Shown: in pieces, positions 49,341-58,350 of the stretch
Layout: every line of letters starts with the position of its first letter
Position numbering within the stretch: position 1 is the stretch's first letter
NCBI RefSeq assembly: GCF_023276355.1
Contig: NZ_JALLPL010000001.1
Span: 2,356,001-2,420,000, forward strand
Length of the DNA stretch: 64,000 nucleotides
Direction: 5' to 3'
From: Haloplanus sp. XH21
GTDB taxonomy: Archaea; Halobacteriota; Halobacteria; Halobacteriales; Haloferacaceae
The notes under the pieces: generated by a model
Databases searched by the model: none
What the model was told of the DNA's origin: nothing
Seen by the model: the letters and a program-made list of their open reading frames with translations, nothing else
Position numbers and translations under genes: made by a program

Positions 49341-51248
49341 ATGACGGCGACCCAGTCCGATCTCGCGGGGCTCTCACGGTACATCTTCACCGCCCCGAGC
49401 TGGTACGCCAGCCTCGGCTTCGCGCTCGTCATCGCGGCGATGGCGGGCATCGCGGCCTTCGACTCCGGCACCACGTCGCCCACCTGGCGCAACCTCCTCA
49501 TCTTGGGCCGTGACGCCTGGCAGGGCATCTTCTTCATCGGCCTGCCGACGGTCATCGCCTCCATCGGAACCACCGGCGTCGATCGTTTCGTCGGCGGGAA
49601 ACTCACGCCCAACCGGTCGTCGCTGCTGGCGCTGCTCTGTGAACTCATCATCGTCGCCATCGTCACCGCCGCGGGCATCGTCTCCCTGCTCACTCCGCTG
49701 GGACAGACGTTCGTCTACGACGCGCTGATCATCGCGCTCGCGTCCATCTTCGCCTTCCGACTGCTCGTGGTCATGGCGGTGTCGCAGTCGTCACTCCTGA
49801 TCGCCGCCGTGCCGGCCAGTCTCCAGACGGTCGTCTCGGCGGTGTTTCTGTTCGTCTACAGCGGCACCGTCCGGTTCCTGGAACTCGGCGGCCCCCTCGT
49901 CGACGCCTATCTGACGCCGTATCTCTCGCGCGCCTCCGAGGCCCCGCCGGAACTCTGGGTCATCGACGCCAGCCACTTCCAGTTGCTCGCGATCATGTGT
50001 GTCGTCTACGCCGGCGGCGTCTACGTGTTCATCCGCGTGATCGACCGGCCCTGGCAGCGCAGCCTCGGGGTCTCCGTCCTCGATTTCATCCGCGGATTCG
50101 TCGGCCACGTCGCCGAGGGCTCGCGGGAACTCGAGGACTTCTTCGAGAAACTCGGCGAGGAGGCCATCGTTCCCGTGACCGTGCTCGCCTTCCGTCGACC
50201 GGACGGCACGCAGAAAGCGCGGTTCGTCCTGCCGATGATCCACCCCGGGCCGATGGGCGAAATCGGCGGCGGCAACTTCCCCGTCCGGGTCGCCGAACAC
50301 ACCGATGGCCTCGTCTTCCCGCCCCACGCCACGGCGGGTCACGACTTCAATCTCGTCACCGAGCGCGAGGTCGATGCCATCCTCGACGCCATCGACGCGG
50401 CACAGAAGCGACTGACGTACACCGACGAAGCGACCCGGAGCGCCCGCACGCAGTCCGGTGAAGCGACGATGCTCGGACAGGCGTTCGGCGGCAACGCCCT
50501 CCTCGTCGCCACCTACGCCCCCGGCTTCGCCGACGACGTGGAGTACGGCGTCGGTCTCTCGGTGGCTACCGAAGCGCGGACGACCGGCCTCGACGATGTC
50601 CTCCTCGTCGACGCCCACAACTCCAACAACGGCCTGCAGGGCGAAGATCTCGGCCACGTCACGCCCGGCAGTCAGCGCGCGTTCGACATGATCACCGCCG
50701 GGCGGGAGACCGGACGGCGACTGGCCGAGGCCCCGCAGGGGGACATCCAGCTGGGCGTCGCCTGGGACCGGACGAAGTGGGACGCGCTCGACGGCATCGG
50801 CCCGCTCGGCGTCCGCGTCGCCGTCGTCGACGTGGCAGACCAGCGGACAGCGTACATCCTCGTCGACGGCAACAACATGGTGCCGGGGCTCCGAGGACGG
50901 ATCGTCGACGCCGTAACCACCGACAGCGACATCGACGTCGCCGAGGTGATGACCACCGACACCCACATCGTCAACACCGTCGAGGCGGACAACCAGGTGG
51001 GCGCAGCCATCGATCACGACGACTTCCTCGCAGTCATCGAACGTCTCGTCGACGAGGCCGTCGACGACCGCGAACCGGTGTCGGCGGGGATGGCAACCGA
51101 ACGCACGACGGTGACGGTGTTCGGCAACGATCGCACGGAGACGCTCGCCAGTCACGCCAACGCCGTCGTCTCGATGGGCGGTGCGCTCGCCGCGGTCCTC
51201 ATCCTGGTCGCGATGGCGGTGAGCGTGCTGATCTTCTTCGTCACCTAG
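49341..51248 (+). CDS. DUF2070 membrane protein
   Basis: This 635-residue protein is the archaeal DUF2070 family: six to seven hydrophobic segments in the first 235 residues, then a large soluble domain of about 360 residues with VLAFRRPDGTQKARFVLPMIHPGPMGEIGGGN and DVLLVDAHNSNNGLQGEDL, and a final transmembrane helix. Conserved HPGP and DAHN motifs suggest an enzymatic domain, but no activity is known. Length is normal for the family. It converges with a small zinc-ribbon gene, overlapping by 4 bp. Confidence 0.9.
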   Translation: MTATQSDLAGLSRYIFTAPSWYASLGFALVIAAMAGIAAFDSGTTSPTWRNLLILGRDAWQGIFFIGLPTVIASIGTTGVDRFVGGKLTPNRSSLLALLCELIIVAIVTAAGIVSLLTPLGQTFVYDALIIALASIFAFRLLVVMAVSQSSLLIAAVPASLQTVVSAVFLFVYSGTVRFLELGGPLVDAYLTPYLSRASEAPPELWVIDASHFQLLAIMCVVYAGGVYVFIRVIDRPWQRSLGVSVLDFIRGFVGHVAEGSRELEDFFEKLGEEAIVPVTVLAFRRPDGTQKARFVLPMIHPGPMGEIGGGNFPVRVAEHTDGLVFPPHATAGHDFNLVTEREVDAILDAIDAAQKRLTYTDEATRSARTQSGEATMLGQAFGGNALLVATYAPGFADDVEYGVGLSVATEARTTGLDDVLLVDAHNSNNGLQGEDLGHVTPGSQRAFDMITAGRETGRRLAEAPQGDIQLGVAWDRTKWDALDGIGPLGVRVAVVDVADQRTAYILVDGNNMVPGLRGRIVDAVTTDSDIDVAEVMTTDTHIVNTVEADNQVGAAIDHDDFLAVIERLVDEAVDDREPVSAGMATERTTVTVFGNDRTETLASHANAVVSMGGALAAVLILVAMAVSVLIFFVT

Positions 51249-51445
51249 AGCCGCAGTTCGCGACGGTCGACCGCGTCACAGCTCGGACACCGGTGGCGGT
51301 ACTCGACGCGCCGTCCGGTAGTGGACACCCGCCACTCGCCACCCTCGTCCTCGTAGCCACACGCCGGACAGACGGCGCGGGACTCCTCGTAGTGGGTGCG
51401 AAGCCGCCCGAACGGGGTCGATCCGGAGCGGGGCGTGATAGACAT
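51245..51445 (-). CDS. Small zinc-finger protein (HVO_0649-like)
   Basis: This 66-residue protein has two CxxC pairs (CPACGYEDE and CPSCDAVDRR) around a beta-rich middle (GEWRVSTTGRRVEYRH), as in a haloarchaeal small zinc-finger family that I associate with HVO_0649. Start MSITPRSGSTPF at 51445. Function unknown. It ends in the DUF2070 stop region. Confidence 0.8.
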   Translation of the reverse strand: MSITPRSGSTPFGRLRTHYEESRAVCPACGYEDEGGEWRVSTTGRRVEYRHRCPSCDAVDRRELRL

Positions 51446-51719
51446 GCGGTAACTATTACCACGGTCGCGAGTTAACTCTTTCGCACACAGCCACCGAGCA
51501 GCCGCGAGCACGAGAGTTCTGATACCGTGTGGTGACATCGCCGACGCCCGCACGATCGACACGGTGGCAATGGTCGACGCACTCGGCGACACGGGGGAGC
51601 CGGCACGACACTGGGCGGTTCGAAGCAATCGCGCCGCTGGCGGTCGTCGATCACCCCATCGTCGTTCCCGACGGGGGCGACACGGCGACGGCGGAGCGGA
51701 CGGTGGCCGCTCTGGCGCT
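51446..51719. other. Intergenic stretch, possible decayed coding remnant
   Basis: No intact gene is seen. The plus strand reads LIPCGDIADARTIDTVAMVD in one frame and, after a shift, IAPLAVVDHPIVVPDGGD in another, ending at a stop at 51721-51723. These protein-like pieces could be remains of one gene. Evidence is weak. Confidence 0.25.
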
Positions 51720-52178
51720 CTAGGCGGGGTTCTTCCGCGAGAGGTCGCTGCCGCAGATGGGACAGCGGTCGCGATGTTCGTCGAACTCGCGCCCACAGCC
51801 CTGGCACTGGAACCGCCAGTCTCGCTGTTCGGCGATGCCCTCGCGGGCGATCACTTCGACGACGACGCCGAGATGCTCCGCGACGTTCTGCATCGCGTAG
51901 TCGTCGGTGACGAGCGTGCCGTCGAGTTCAAACGCGGCGGCGACCAGGCGCACGTCGGTCCCGGAGAGTTCCTCGCTGTCGCCCGTCTCGATCGCGGCGC
52001 GCTCAATGGTCTCGATGGTGTTGTCCGCCGGGATGTGGATATGCATCCCCGCGCCCTCCATCGCGTCGAAGCGATACTCGCTCTCGTCTTCGAGTTCCTC
52101 CTTGACCGAGGGGATCGAGGCCATCTGCGAGGAGGTGTGATACTCGTGAATGAACGCAGAAGAGTCGAGAACGTGCAT
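51720..52178 (-). CDS. nob1: Endoribonuclease NOB1
   Basis: This 152-residue protein has a PIN nuclease domain (VLDSSAFIHEY, SVKEELEDE, SGTDVRLVAAAFEL, LVTDDYAMQNVAEHL) with its acidic residues in place, followed by a zinc ribbon (CQGCGREF and CPICGSDL). It matures the 3' end of 16S rRNA. The ATG is directly next to the stop of the PRC-barrel gene upstream in the same direction, so they form a two-gene unit. Confidence 0.94.
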   Translation of the reverse strand: MHVLDSSAFIHEYHTSSQMASIPSVKEELEDESEYRFDAMEGAGMHIHIPADNTIETIERAAIETGDSEELSGTDVRLVAAAFELDGTLVTDDYAMQNVAEHLGVVVEVIAREGIAEQRDWRFQCQGCGREFDEHRDRCPICGSDLSRKNPA

Positions 52179-52424
52179 CTACCGGTCGATAACGATGTAG
52201 TCTTTCACTGCCTGCACGCGTGACACGGGGACGTGAAGCTGCCCCTGATCGTCCTGCTGGAACTGGGAGTCGCTGGCGGAGAACTCCTCGTTCGGCGAGA
52301 CGAGCAGGTCATTCAGCGATCCCGATTTCACGTTCATCGTGATGTTGTACAGCATTCCGAGCTCGGTTCCGTCCGATCCCATCACGGACTTGCCGGAGAG
52401 GTTTTCGGCGAGTACGTCGACCAT
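52179..52424 (-). CDS. PRC-barrel domain protein
   Basis: This 81-residue PRC-barrel domain protein starts MVDVLAENLSGKSVMGSDGT and has LGMLYNITMNVKSGSLNDLLVSP and VPVSRVQAVKDYIVIDR. Small PRC-barrel proteins in archaea are linked to RNA processing and to cell division. The ATG at 52424 is supported by CTTAAA (minus TTTAAG) about 28 nt upstream. It is followed without a gap by nob1. Confidence 0.9.
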   Translation of the reverse strand: MVDVLAENLSGKSVMGSDGTELGMLYNITMNVKSGSLNDLLVSPNEEFSASDSQFQQDDQGQLHVPVSRVQAVKDYIVIDR

Positions 52425-52551
52425 ACGAACGATATTCGCGGGCATGCCCTTAAACGCCACGGGGTCGGCCGTGGCGAGCGACGGTATGTTGAAAGACTTA
52501 ACTTCGGTCCACGGCTGTTCGAGGATACGAAAACTTCTGCCGGGGGATATC

Positions 52552-54354
52552 ATGTCAGATTCGGATACACGCGATCGGTCTGAGGCGCTTCGCACCCCCA
52601 TCGTCGCCGTGCTCGGGCACGTCGACCACGGGAAGACTAGCTTGCTCGATAAGATCCGCGGGTCGGCGGTCAGCGAGGGGGAGGCCGGCGCCATCACCCA
52701 GCACATCGGCGCCACGGCAGTCCCGCTCGACACCATCTCCGGCATCGCCGGAAGTCTCGTCGATCCCGACGACTTCGACCTGCCCGGCCTGCTCTTCATC
52801 GACACCCCCGGTCACCACTCGTTCTCGACGCTGCGCTCGCGCGGCGGTGCGCTCGCGGACATCGCCATCCTCGTCGTCGACGTGAACGACGGCTTCCAGC
52901 CCCAGACCGACGAGGCCCTCGACATCCTCCGTCGGACGGGGACCCCCTTCGTCGTCGCGGCGAACAAGATCGACACGACACCCGGCTGGAACCCCCAGGA
53001 GGGCGAACCCATCCAGTCGACCTACGACGCCCAGAGCGACCGCGCGCGCTCCCGCCTCGACGAGAACCTCTACGAAATCATCGGCCAACTCTCCGACGGC
53101 GGCTTCTCGGCCGACCTCTACTGGCGCGTCCAGGACTTCCAGGAGAACGTCGGCGTCGTCCCCGTCTCCGCGATGACTGGTGAGGGCGTCCCCGACCTGC
53201 TGACCGTGTTGATGGGCCTCTCCCAGCGGTACATGAAAGACCAGATGGCCATCGACGTGGAGGGACCGGGCGCGGGGACGGTCCTCGAAGTCAAGGACGA
53301 GAAGGGGTTCGGCACCACCCTCGACGTAGTGATGTACGACGGGACCGTCCGCGAGGGCGACGAAATCGTCGTCGGCGGGATGCAAGAACCCATCGTCACC
53401 GAGGTGCGCGCGCTACTCCAGCCGAAACCGCTCGCCGAGATCCGCACCGAAAAGCAGTTCGAGCGGGTGGAGTCGGTCGCCGCCGCGGCCGGGGTGAAAA
53501 TCGCCGCGCCCGACCTCGCCGACGCGATGGCCGGGGCGCCCGTCCGCGTCGTTCGCGACCGCCCCCGCGAGGACGTCATCGCCGAGGTGGAGTCCGAACT
53601 CGCGGAGATCCAGGTCGAAACCGAAGAGCAGGGCGTCGTCGTGAAAGCCGACACCCTGGGTAGTCTGGAGGCGATGGCGAACGCCCTCGTCGAGGCCGAA
53701 GTGCCGATTCTCCGCGCCGAAGTCGGGGACGTCGCCCCGCGTGACGTGGCCGTCGCGAGCACCGCCGCCGAGGACGACCACAAGGTCATCCTCGGCTTCA
53801 ACGTCGACGTCCTCCCGAACGCCGAGCGGGAACTGGAGGAGAGCGATGTCCGCCTGTTCAGCGACGACGTCATCTACAAACTCATCGAGGATTACGAGGC
53901 GTTCGTCGAGGAGCGCGAACGCGCCCAGCAGGAGACGGTTCTCGACAAAATCGTCCGTCCCGCGCGCTTCCATATCCTCGACGACCACGTCTTCCGCCAG
54001 TCCGACCCCGCCGTCGTCGGCGTCGAGATACTCTCGGGGACGCTCCAGAACAACAGCCACGTCGGCTACTTCGACGGCAACGAGTTCACGCGCGTCGGCC
54101 AACTCAGCGGCATCCAGAAACAGGGCGACGACGTGGACGAGGCGAGAGCGGGCGAACGCGTCAGTGTCGCCATCGATGGGCCGACCGTCGGCCGACAGAT
54201 CGAGGAAGGCGATGAACTCTGGGTCGACCTGCCCGAGAAACACGCCAAGATTCTGGAACAGGAGCTCCACGACGAGATTCCGACCGACGAACTCGAAGCC
54301 CTCAAGGGGTTCCTCGATAAGCACCGGCGGCGGGATCCGTTCTGGGGGAAGTAA
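52552..54354 (+). CDS. infB: Translation initiation factor aIF5B (IF-2)
   Basis: This 600-residue GTPase helps subunit joining. It has G1 VLGHVDHGKTSLLD, switch motifs with AGAITQHIGATAVP, G3 DTPGHHSF, G4 ANKID, domain II, and the C-terminal part with ETEEQGVVVKADTLGSLEAM and GFNVDVLPNAE. It is full archaeal length. The ATG at 52552 (MSDSDTRDRS) is used; the earlier in-frame ATGs lie in the PRC-barrel promoter and gene. It diverges from the PRC-barrel-nob1 unit. Confidence 0.95.
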   Translation: MSDSDTRDRSEALRTPIVAVLGHVDHGKTSLLDKIRGSAVSEGEAGAITQHIGATAVPLDTISGIAGSLVDPDDFDLPGLLFIDTPGHHSFSTLRSRGGALADIAILVVDVNDGFQPQTDEALDILRRTGTPFVVAANKIDTTPGWNPQEGEPIQSTYDAQSDRARSRLDENLYEIIGQLSDGGFSADLYWRVQDFQENVGVVPVSAMTGEGVPDLLTVLMGLSQRYMKDQMAIDVEGPGAGTVLEVKDEKGFGTTLDVVMYDGTVREGDEIVVGGMQEPIVTEVRALLQPKPLAEIRTEKQFERVESVAAAAGVKIAAPDLADAMAGAPVRVVRDRPREDVIAEVESELAEIQVETEEQGVVVKADTLGSLEAMANALVEAEVPILRAEVGDVAPRDVAVASTAAEDDHKVILGFNVDVLPNAERELEESDVRLFSDDVIYKLIEDYEAFVEERERAQQETVLDKIVRPARFHILDDHVFRQSDPAVVGVEILSGTLQNNSHVGYFDGNEFTRVGQLSGIQKQGDDVDEARAGERVSVAIDGPTVGRQIEEGDELWVDLPEKHAKILEQELHDEIPTDELEALKGFLDKHRRRDPFWGK

Positions 54355-54487
54355 GTCCCGGTATCCATCTTCCGGTAACAGACCCATATTATTCAGAGAC
54401 GTTTCCTTGGGGTTCGGTGGACGAGCCACGTACGCTCGGGAAAACGTTTTAGTCCAATAATCGAGAATATCCACCGAGGTGAGTACG

Positions 54488-54721
54488 ATGAGCGTGCAAA
54501 CGACCCCCAGCGACAGTACTGTCCTACCGACGGCCCCCACTCGGGACGACCTGGTACTGCTCCTGTTGCCGTTGCCGTTGCTCTGTGGGGTGATCGGATC
54601 GGTACTCACAGGAACACCAGTCACGCTCGGCGTCGGAATCGGCAGTCTCCCCGCGGCGTTGCTCTTCCTCTATGCGATTTCGGCGGCCGCGCCGGCCGCG
54701 GTTACCGAGCGGTCGGCGTGA
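54488..54721 (+). CDS. Small two-helix membrane protein
   Basis: This 77-residue protein has two hydrophobic helices (LVLLLLPLPLLCGVIGSVL and LGVGIGSLPAALLFLYAI) after a short Thr-rich N-terminus (MSVQTTPSD). Haloarchaea often carry such small membrane proteins of unknown function. The ATG at 54488 is favoured over the GTG at 54479. Its end overlaps the convergent DUF5811-like gene by 20 bp. Confidence 0.65.
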   Translation: MSVQTTPSDSTVLPTAPTRDDLVLLLLPLPLLCGVIGSVLTGTPVTLGVGIGSLPAALLFLYAISAAAPAAVTERSA

Positions 54722-55085
54722 TGCCGTCGCCGACGGCGTCCATCACTTGGAGGGCGGCGCTCGCCGCCAGTCCCCGCGCGACTTCGTCGCGTTCGTCGGC
54801 CTCAAGCCCCGATTCGAGGTCGTCGAGGTCGGGCGTGAACCCCGCGCTCACGGGGTGGCCGGCCGGCGGACGGACGGCGACGGTCGCCGTCGGCCCATTC
54901 GAACCGTAGGACAGCTCCGAACCGACGGTGTAGCTGTCGGGCAGATACGACCGGGTTCGGGAGACGATTCCCGACACGGCACGCTGGAGGGCCTGACGTT
55001 GGTCCTGTGTGAGTTCGACGTCGGTCGACGGCTTTCCGGCGTCGACTACTCCGGGTGCGCCTCCGTACGGCGTGTTTCCATTCAT
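54702..55085 (-). CDS. DUF5811-like haloarchaeal protein
   Basis: This 127-residue protein starts MNGNTPYGGAPG and has LTQDQRQALQRAVSGIVSRTRSYLPDSYTVGSEL, then ATVAVRPPAGHPVSAGFTPDLDD and a C-terminal helix. It matches a haloarchaeal conserved family of unknown function. Start at 55085. It lies between the small membrane protein and PAN, in PAN's direction. Confidence 0.8.
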   Translation of the reverse strand: MNGNTPYGGAPGVVDAGKPSTDVELTQDQRQALQRAVSGIVSRTRSYLPDSYTVGSELSYGSNGPTATVAVRPPAGHPVSAGFTPDLDDLESGLEADERDEVARGLAASAALQVMDAVGDGITPTAR

Positions 55086-55163
55086 CCGAGTCATCAACGG
55101 TACGCGGACACCGGGTAAAAAGCCGTCGGAGCGTGTGACCCCGTCACACGGGAGCGGTCCCGA

Positions 55164-56393
55164 TCAGTACTGGTAGTCGGTGAAGGCCATCACGGGCCCC
55201 GAATCCTCGTTGTCCTCGATCTTCGCCTTGGCGTCGAGGAAGTCGGTCATCCGGACCTCGGTGCGGTCGTCGCGGATGGCGAACATCCCGGCCTCGGTGG
55301 CCAGCGACGCGAGGTCGGCCCCGCTGTACTCGGGGAGGTCGTCGGCCAGCGCCTCGAAGTCCACGTCGTCGTCGACGTTCATGTCGCGGGTGTGGATGCG
55401 GAGGATCTGTGCGCGACCCTCGACGTTCGGCTTGGGCACTTCGATGAGGCGGTCGAACCGGCCGGGGCGGAGGATGGCCTCGTCGAGCATGTCGAAGCGG
55501 TTGGTCGCCGCCATGATGCGGATTTCGCCGCGGTCGTCGAAGCCGTCCATCTCCGAGAGCAACTGCATCATCGTCCGCTGGACTTCGGCGTCGCCGGAGG
55601 TCTTCGAGTCCGTCCGCTTGGCCGCGACGGCGTCGATTTCGTCGATGAAGATGACCGCGGGCTGGCGTTCCTCTGCGAGTTCGAACAGGTCACGCACCAG
55701 CCGCGAGCCCTCGCCGATGAACTTCCGCACCAGCTCCGAGCCGGCCATCTTGATGAAGGTGGCGTCGGTTTCATTGGCGACCGCTTTGGCGAGCATCGTC
55801 TTCCCGGTACCCGGCGGGCCGTGCAGGAGGACGCCCGAGGGCGGGTCGACGCCGACTTCCTCGAACAGTTCCGGCGTCAGCAGCGGGTCCTCGACGGCCT
55901 CGCGCACTTCGCGCACCTGCTCGTCGATGCCGCCGATGTCGTCGTAGGTGACCTCGGGCGACTCCTCGACCTCCATGGCCTGGGCGCGGGAGTCGGTCTC
56001 GTCGTCGAGGACGGTCTGGACGCTGAAGGAGTCGTTGACGGCGACGCGGTCGCCCGCCGAGAGTTCCTTCCGGATGCGGGGCGACGGTTCCGTCAGGACC
56101 TCCTGGTTGTTGCCGTGCTGTTTGATGATCGTGCCCTCGTCGGCGACCTCTTCGACGGTGGCGATGTACAGCGAGGACGTCTTCAGCACCTCATTGCGCC
56201 GTTTGAGGTGGTCGACCTCCTCCATGAGCTCATCGCGGCGCTCGTCGGTCTCGTCGAGTCGCTCTTCGAGTTCCTCGTTGACGCGGACCATGCGCTCGTA
56301 ATGCTGGCGGATGGCGTCGAGACGCTCCGCATCGGACATTTCGGGGTCGAGGTCGAGCCGTGGACGGTCCGGGAGCGACGGACTCCGTGACAT
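55164..56393 (-). CDS. pan: Proteasome-activating nucleotidase
   Basis: This 409-residue AAA ATPase unfolds proteins for the 20S proteasome. An N-terminal coiled coil (ERMVRVNEELEERLDETDERR) and OB domain precede the AAA core with Walker A GPPGTGKT, Walker B IFIDEID, sensor 1 (AATNR) and the arginine fingers (RPGRFDR). The C-terminus ends TDYQY; the strict HbYX tail used to open the proteasome gate (hydrophobic-Tyr-X) is not obvious, as the last three residues are YQY. Haloarchaea usually carry two PAN proteins; this is one. Confidence 0.95.
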   Translation of the reverse strand: MSRSPSLPDRPRLDLDPEMSDAERLDAIRQHYERMVRVNEELEERLDETDERRDELMEEVDHLKRRNEVLKTSSLYIATVEEVADEGTIIKQHGNNQEVLTEPSPRIRKELSAGDRVAVNDSFSVQTVLDDETDSRAQAMEVEESPEVTYDDIGGIDEQVREVREAVEDPLLTPELFEEVGVDPPSGVLLHGPPGTGKTMLAKAVANETDATFIKMAGSELVRKFIGEGSRLVRDLFELAEERQPAVIFIDEIDAVAAKRTDSKTSGDAEVQRTMMQLLSEMDGFDDRGEIRIMAATNRFDMLDEAILRPGRFDRLIEVPKPNVEGRAQILRIHTRDMNVDDDVDFEALADDLPEYSGADLASLATEAGMFAIRDDRTEVRMTDFLDAKAKIEDNEDSGPVMAFTDYQY

Positions 56394-56470
56394 TGGTTAC
56401 ACTTGCTATGGCGTGGGCGTAAATGTGCCTTTGGGTCTCCGAACCCTCCGGTCGCGTGGGGGGAACGGGC

Positions 56471-58264
56471 CTATTCGACCAGCGTCGCCATCTCGTCGAG
56501 ATACGCGCCGTACACGCCGAGGGCGTCCTCGATGGGTGCGGCCGTCGTCATATCGACGCCTGCCGTTTCGAGCACACCGAGGGGGTAGGCGCTCCCGCCC
56601 ATGCGAAGGGCCTCGCGGTACTCCGCGGCCGCGGGGTCGCCCTCCTCGCGAATGCGCTCGACGATGGCCGTCGCCGCGCTGAGACCCGTGCTGTACTGGT
56701 AGACGTAGTACCCGTAGTAGAAATGCGGAATCCGCATCCACTCGCGGGCGATGCGCTCGTCGACGGTTGCCGGTTCGTAGTACGTCTCCTTCAGGTCGCC
56801 GTAGATGTCGTCGAAGCGGTCCGGGGTGAGCGCACCGCCGTCCTCCACGATGTCGTGAATCCGCAACTCGAAGTCGGCGAACATGGTCTGCCGGAACAGC
56901 GTCGACCGGAAGCGCTCCAGATACTCGTCGAGGACGTGCCGGCGGACGGCCTCGTCGTCGATCGTGTCCAGGAGGTGGTGGGTGAGCAGCGTCTCGTTGA
57001 CCGTGCTCGCCACCTCGGCGACGAAGATGTCGTAACTGCTGTACTGCCAGGGCTGGGCCTCGTTGGTCAGCTCCGAATGCATGGAGTGGCCGAGTTCGTG
57101 GGCCAGCGTGAACATCGATGCCACGTCGTCCTGGTAGTTCATCAGGATGAACGGCTGGGTGTCGTAGGTGCCCGCGGAGAACGCACCCGAGCGCTTGCCG
57201 CGGTTTTCGTACACGTCGACCCAGCGGGAGTCGAGACCCTCGGCCATCCGCTCCTGATAGGCGTCGCCCAGGGGGGCGACCGCCTCGACGACGTGATCGA
57301 CGGCCTGCTCGTACGGAATCTCCGGCGGGTCGCCGGCCGCCATCGGTGCGTAGAGATCCCACATCTGCAGGTCATCGACGCCGAGCGCCGTCGCCTTCAG
57401 GTCGGCGTGGCGGTGGAGGTAGTCGAGGTTGTCACGCACCGTCTCAAGCAGCGTGTCGTAAACGTCGACGGGGACGTTCGGGCCGTCGAGCGCCGCCTCG
57501 CGGGCGGTGTCGTAGTTTCGGGCACGGGCGAGTTTCACGTCGGCCGTGACGCTCTTTTTCAGCGCCGTCCCCACGCTGTTTCGCACGTCGTCCCAGCGGT
57601 CGTAGAAGGCCTCGTGGACCTCGCGCCGGAAGGCGCGGTTCGGCCGCTTCTGGAGTTTCGTGAAGTTGCCCAGCGAGATCTCGACGGGTTCGCCCTCGGG
57701 ATCTTCGACCGTCGGGAACTCCATGTCCGCGTTCGAGAGCATGCTGTACACGTCGCTGGCGGCGTCGGTCACATCGGAAAGGTCCGCCAGCAACTCCTCG
57801 ATTTCCTTCGAGCGCGTGTGCGGCTTCTGCCGGAGGACATCGTCGAAGTAGTGCTCGTATTCGGCCAGCGCGGGTTCACGCTCGACGAACGCCTCGATGT
57901 CCGCCTCGTCGAGTTCCTGCAGTTCGGGTTCGACGAAACTCGCCGCGCTCCGGGCGTCGGCCGCGAGCGACTCCGCCCGGGCCGACATGGCCTGGTACTC
58001 CTGATTGCGGGTGTCCTCGCTACTCCGCAGGTTGGCGTAGGTCGACACCGTCGATACGTCCCGCAGGAGGTCCGCGCGGAGTTCGAGCAGTTCGAGGAGG
58101 GTCTCGGCGCTTTCGGTGACCCGGCCCTCATAGGCCGACAGGTCGTTCACCCGATCGCGGACGTCCTCGAAGGCGTCGTCCCACTCCTCGTCGCTCGCGA
58201 AGATGCTCTCCAGCGCCCACTTGTGCTCGGCGTCGATCTCGCTCCGTTCGGGAACCGAACTCAT
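56471..58264 (-). CDS. pepF: Oligoendopeptidase F (M3 family)
   Basis: This 597-residue zinc peptidase cleaves short oligopeptides in the cytoplasm. The zinc site is LAHELGHSMHSELT (HExxH) with the third ligand Glu in YDIFVAEVASTVNE. Long helical domain upstream with EEWDDAFEDVRDRVNDLSAYEGRVT, and downstream IPHFYYGYYVYQYSTG shaping the channel. Full length. It lies 78 bp after PAN's start on the same strand, with a short gap. Confidence 0.95.
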   Translation of the reverse strand: MSSVPERSEIDAEHKWALESIFASDEEWDDAFEDVRDRVNDLSAYEGRVTESAETLLELLELRADLLRDVSTVSTYANLRSSEDTRNQEYQAMSARAESLAADARSAASFVEPELQELDEADIEAFVEREPALAEYEHYFDDVLRQKPHTRSKEIEELLADLSDVTDAASDVYSMLSNADMEFPTVEDPEGEPVEISLGNFTKLQKRPNRAFRREVHEAFYDRWDDVRNSVGTALKKSVTADVKLARARNYDTAREAALDGPNVPVDVYDTLLETVRDNLDYLHRHADLKATALGVDDLQMWDLYAPMAAGDPPEIPYEQAVDHVVEAVAPLGDAYQERMAEGLDSRWVDVYENRGKRSGAFSAGTYDTQPFILMNYQDDVASMFTLAHELGHSMHSELTNEAQPWQYSSYDIFVAEVASTVNETLLTHHLLDTIDDEAVRRHVLDEYLERFRSTLFRQTMFADFELRIHDIVEDGGALTPDRFDDIYGDLKETYYEPATVDERIAREWMRIPHFYYGYYVYQYSTGLSAATAIVERIREEGDPAAAEYREALRMGGSAYPLGVLETAGVDMTTAAPIEDALGVYGAYLDEMATLVE

Positions 58265-58350
58265 CGGCGGGCGTTGGCGTGGGGGTACCGTAAGGGTTCG
58301 TACTCGCGGTGGCAGGAAGGGTTTTCCGACGCCCGGACGCAGGGACGCGT

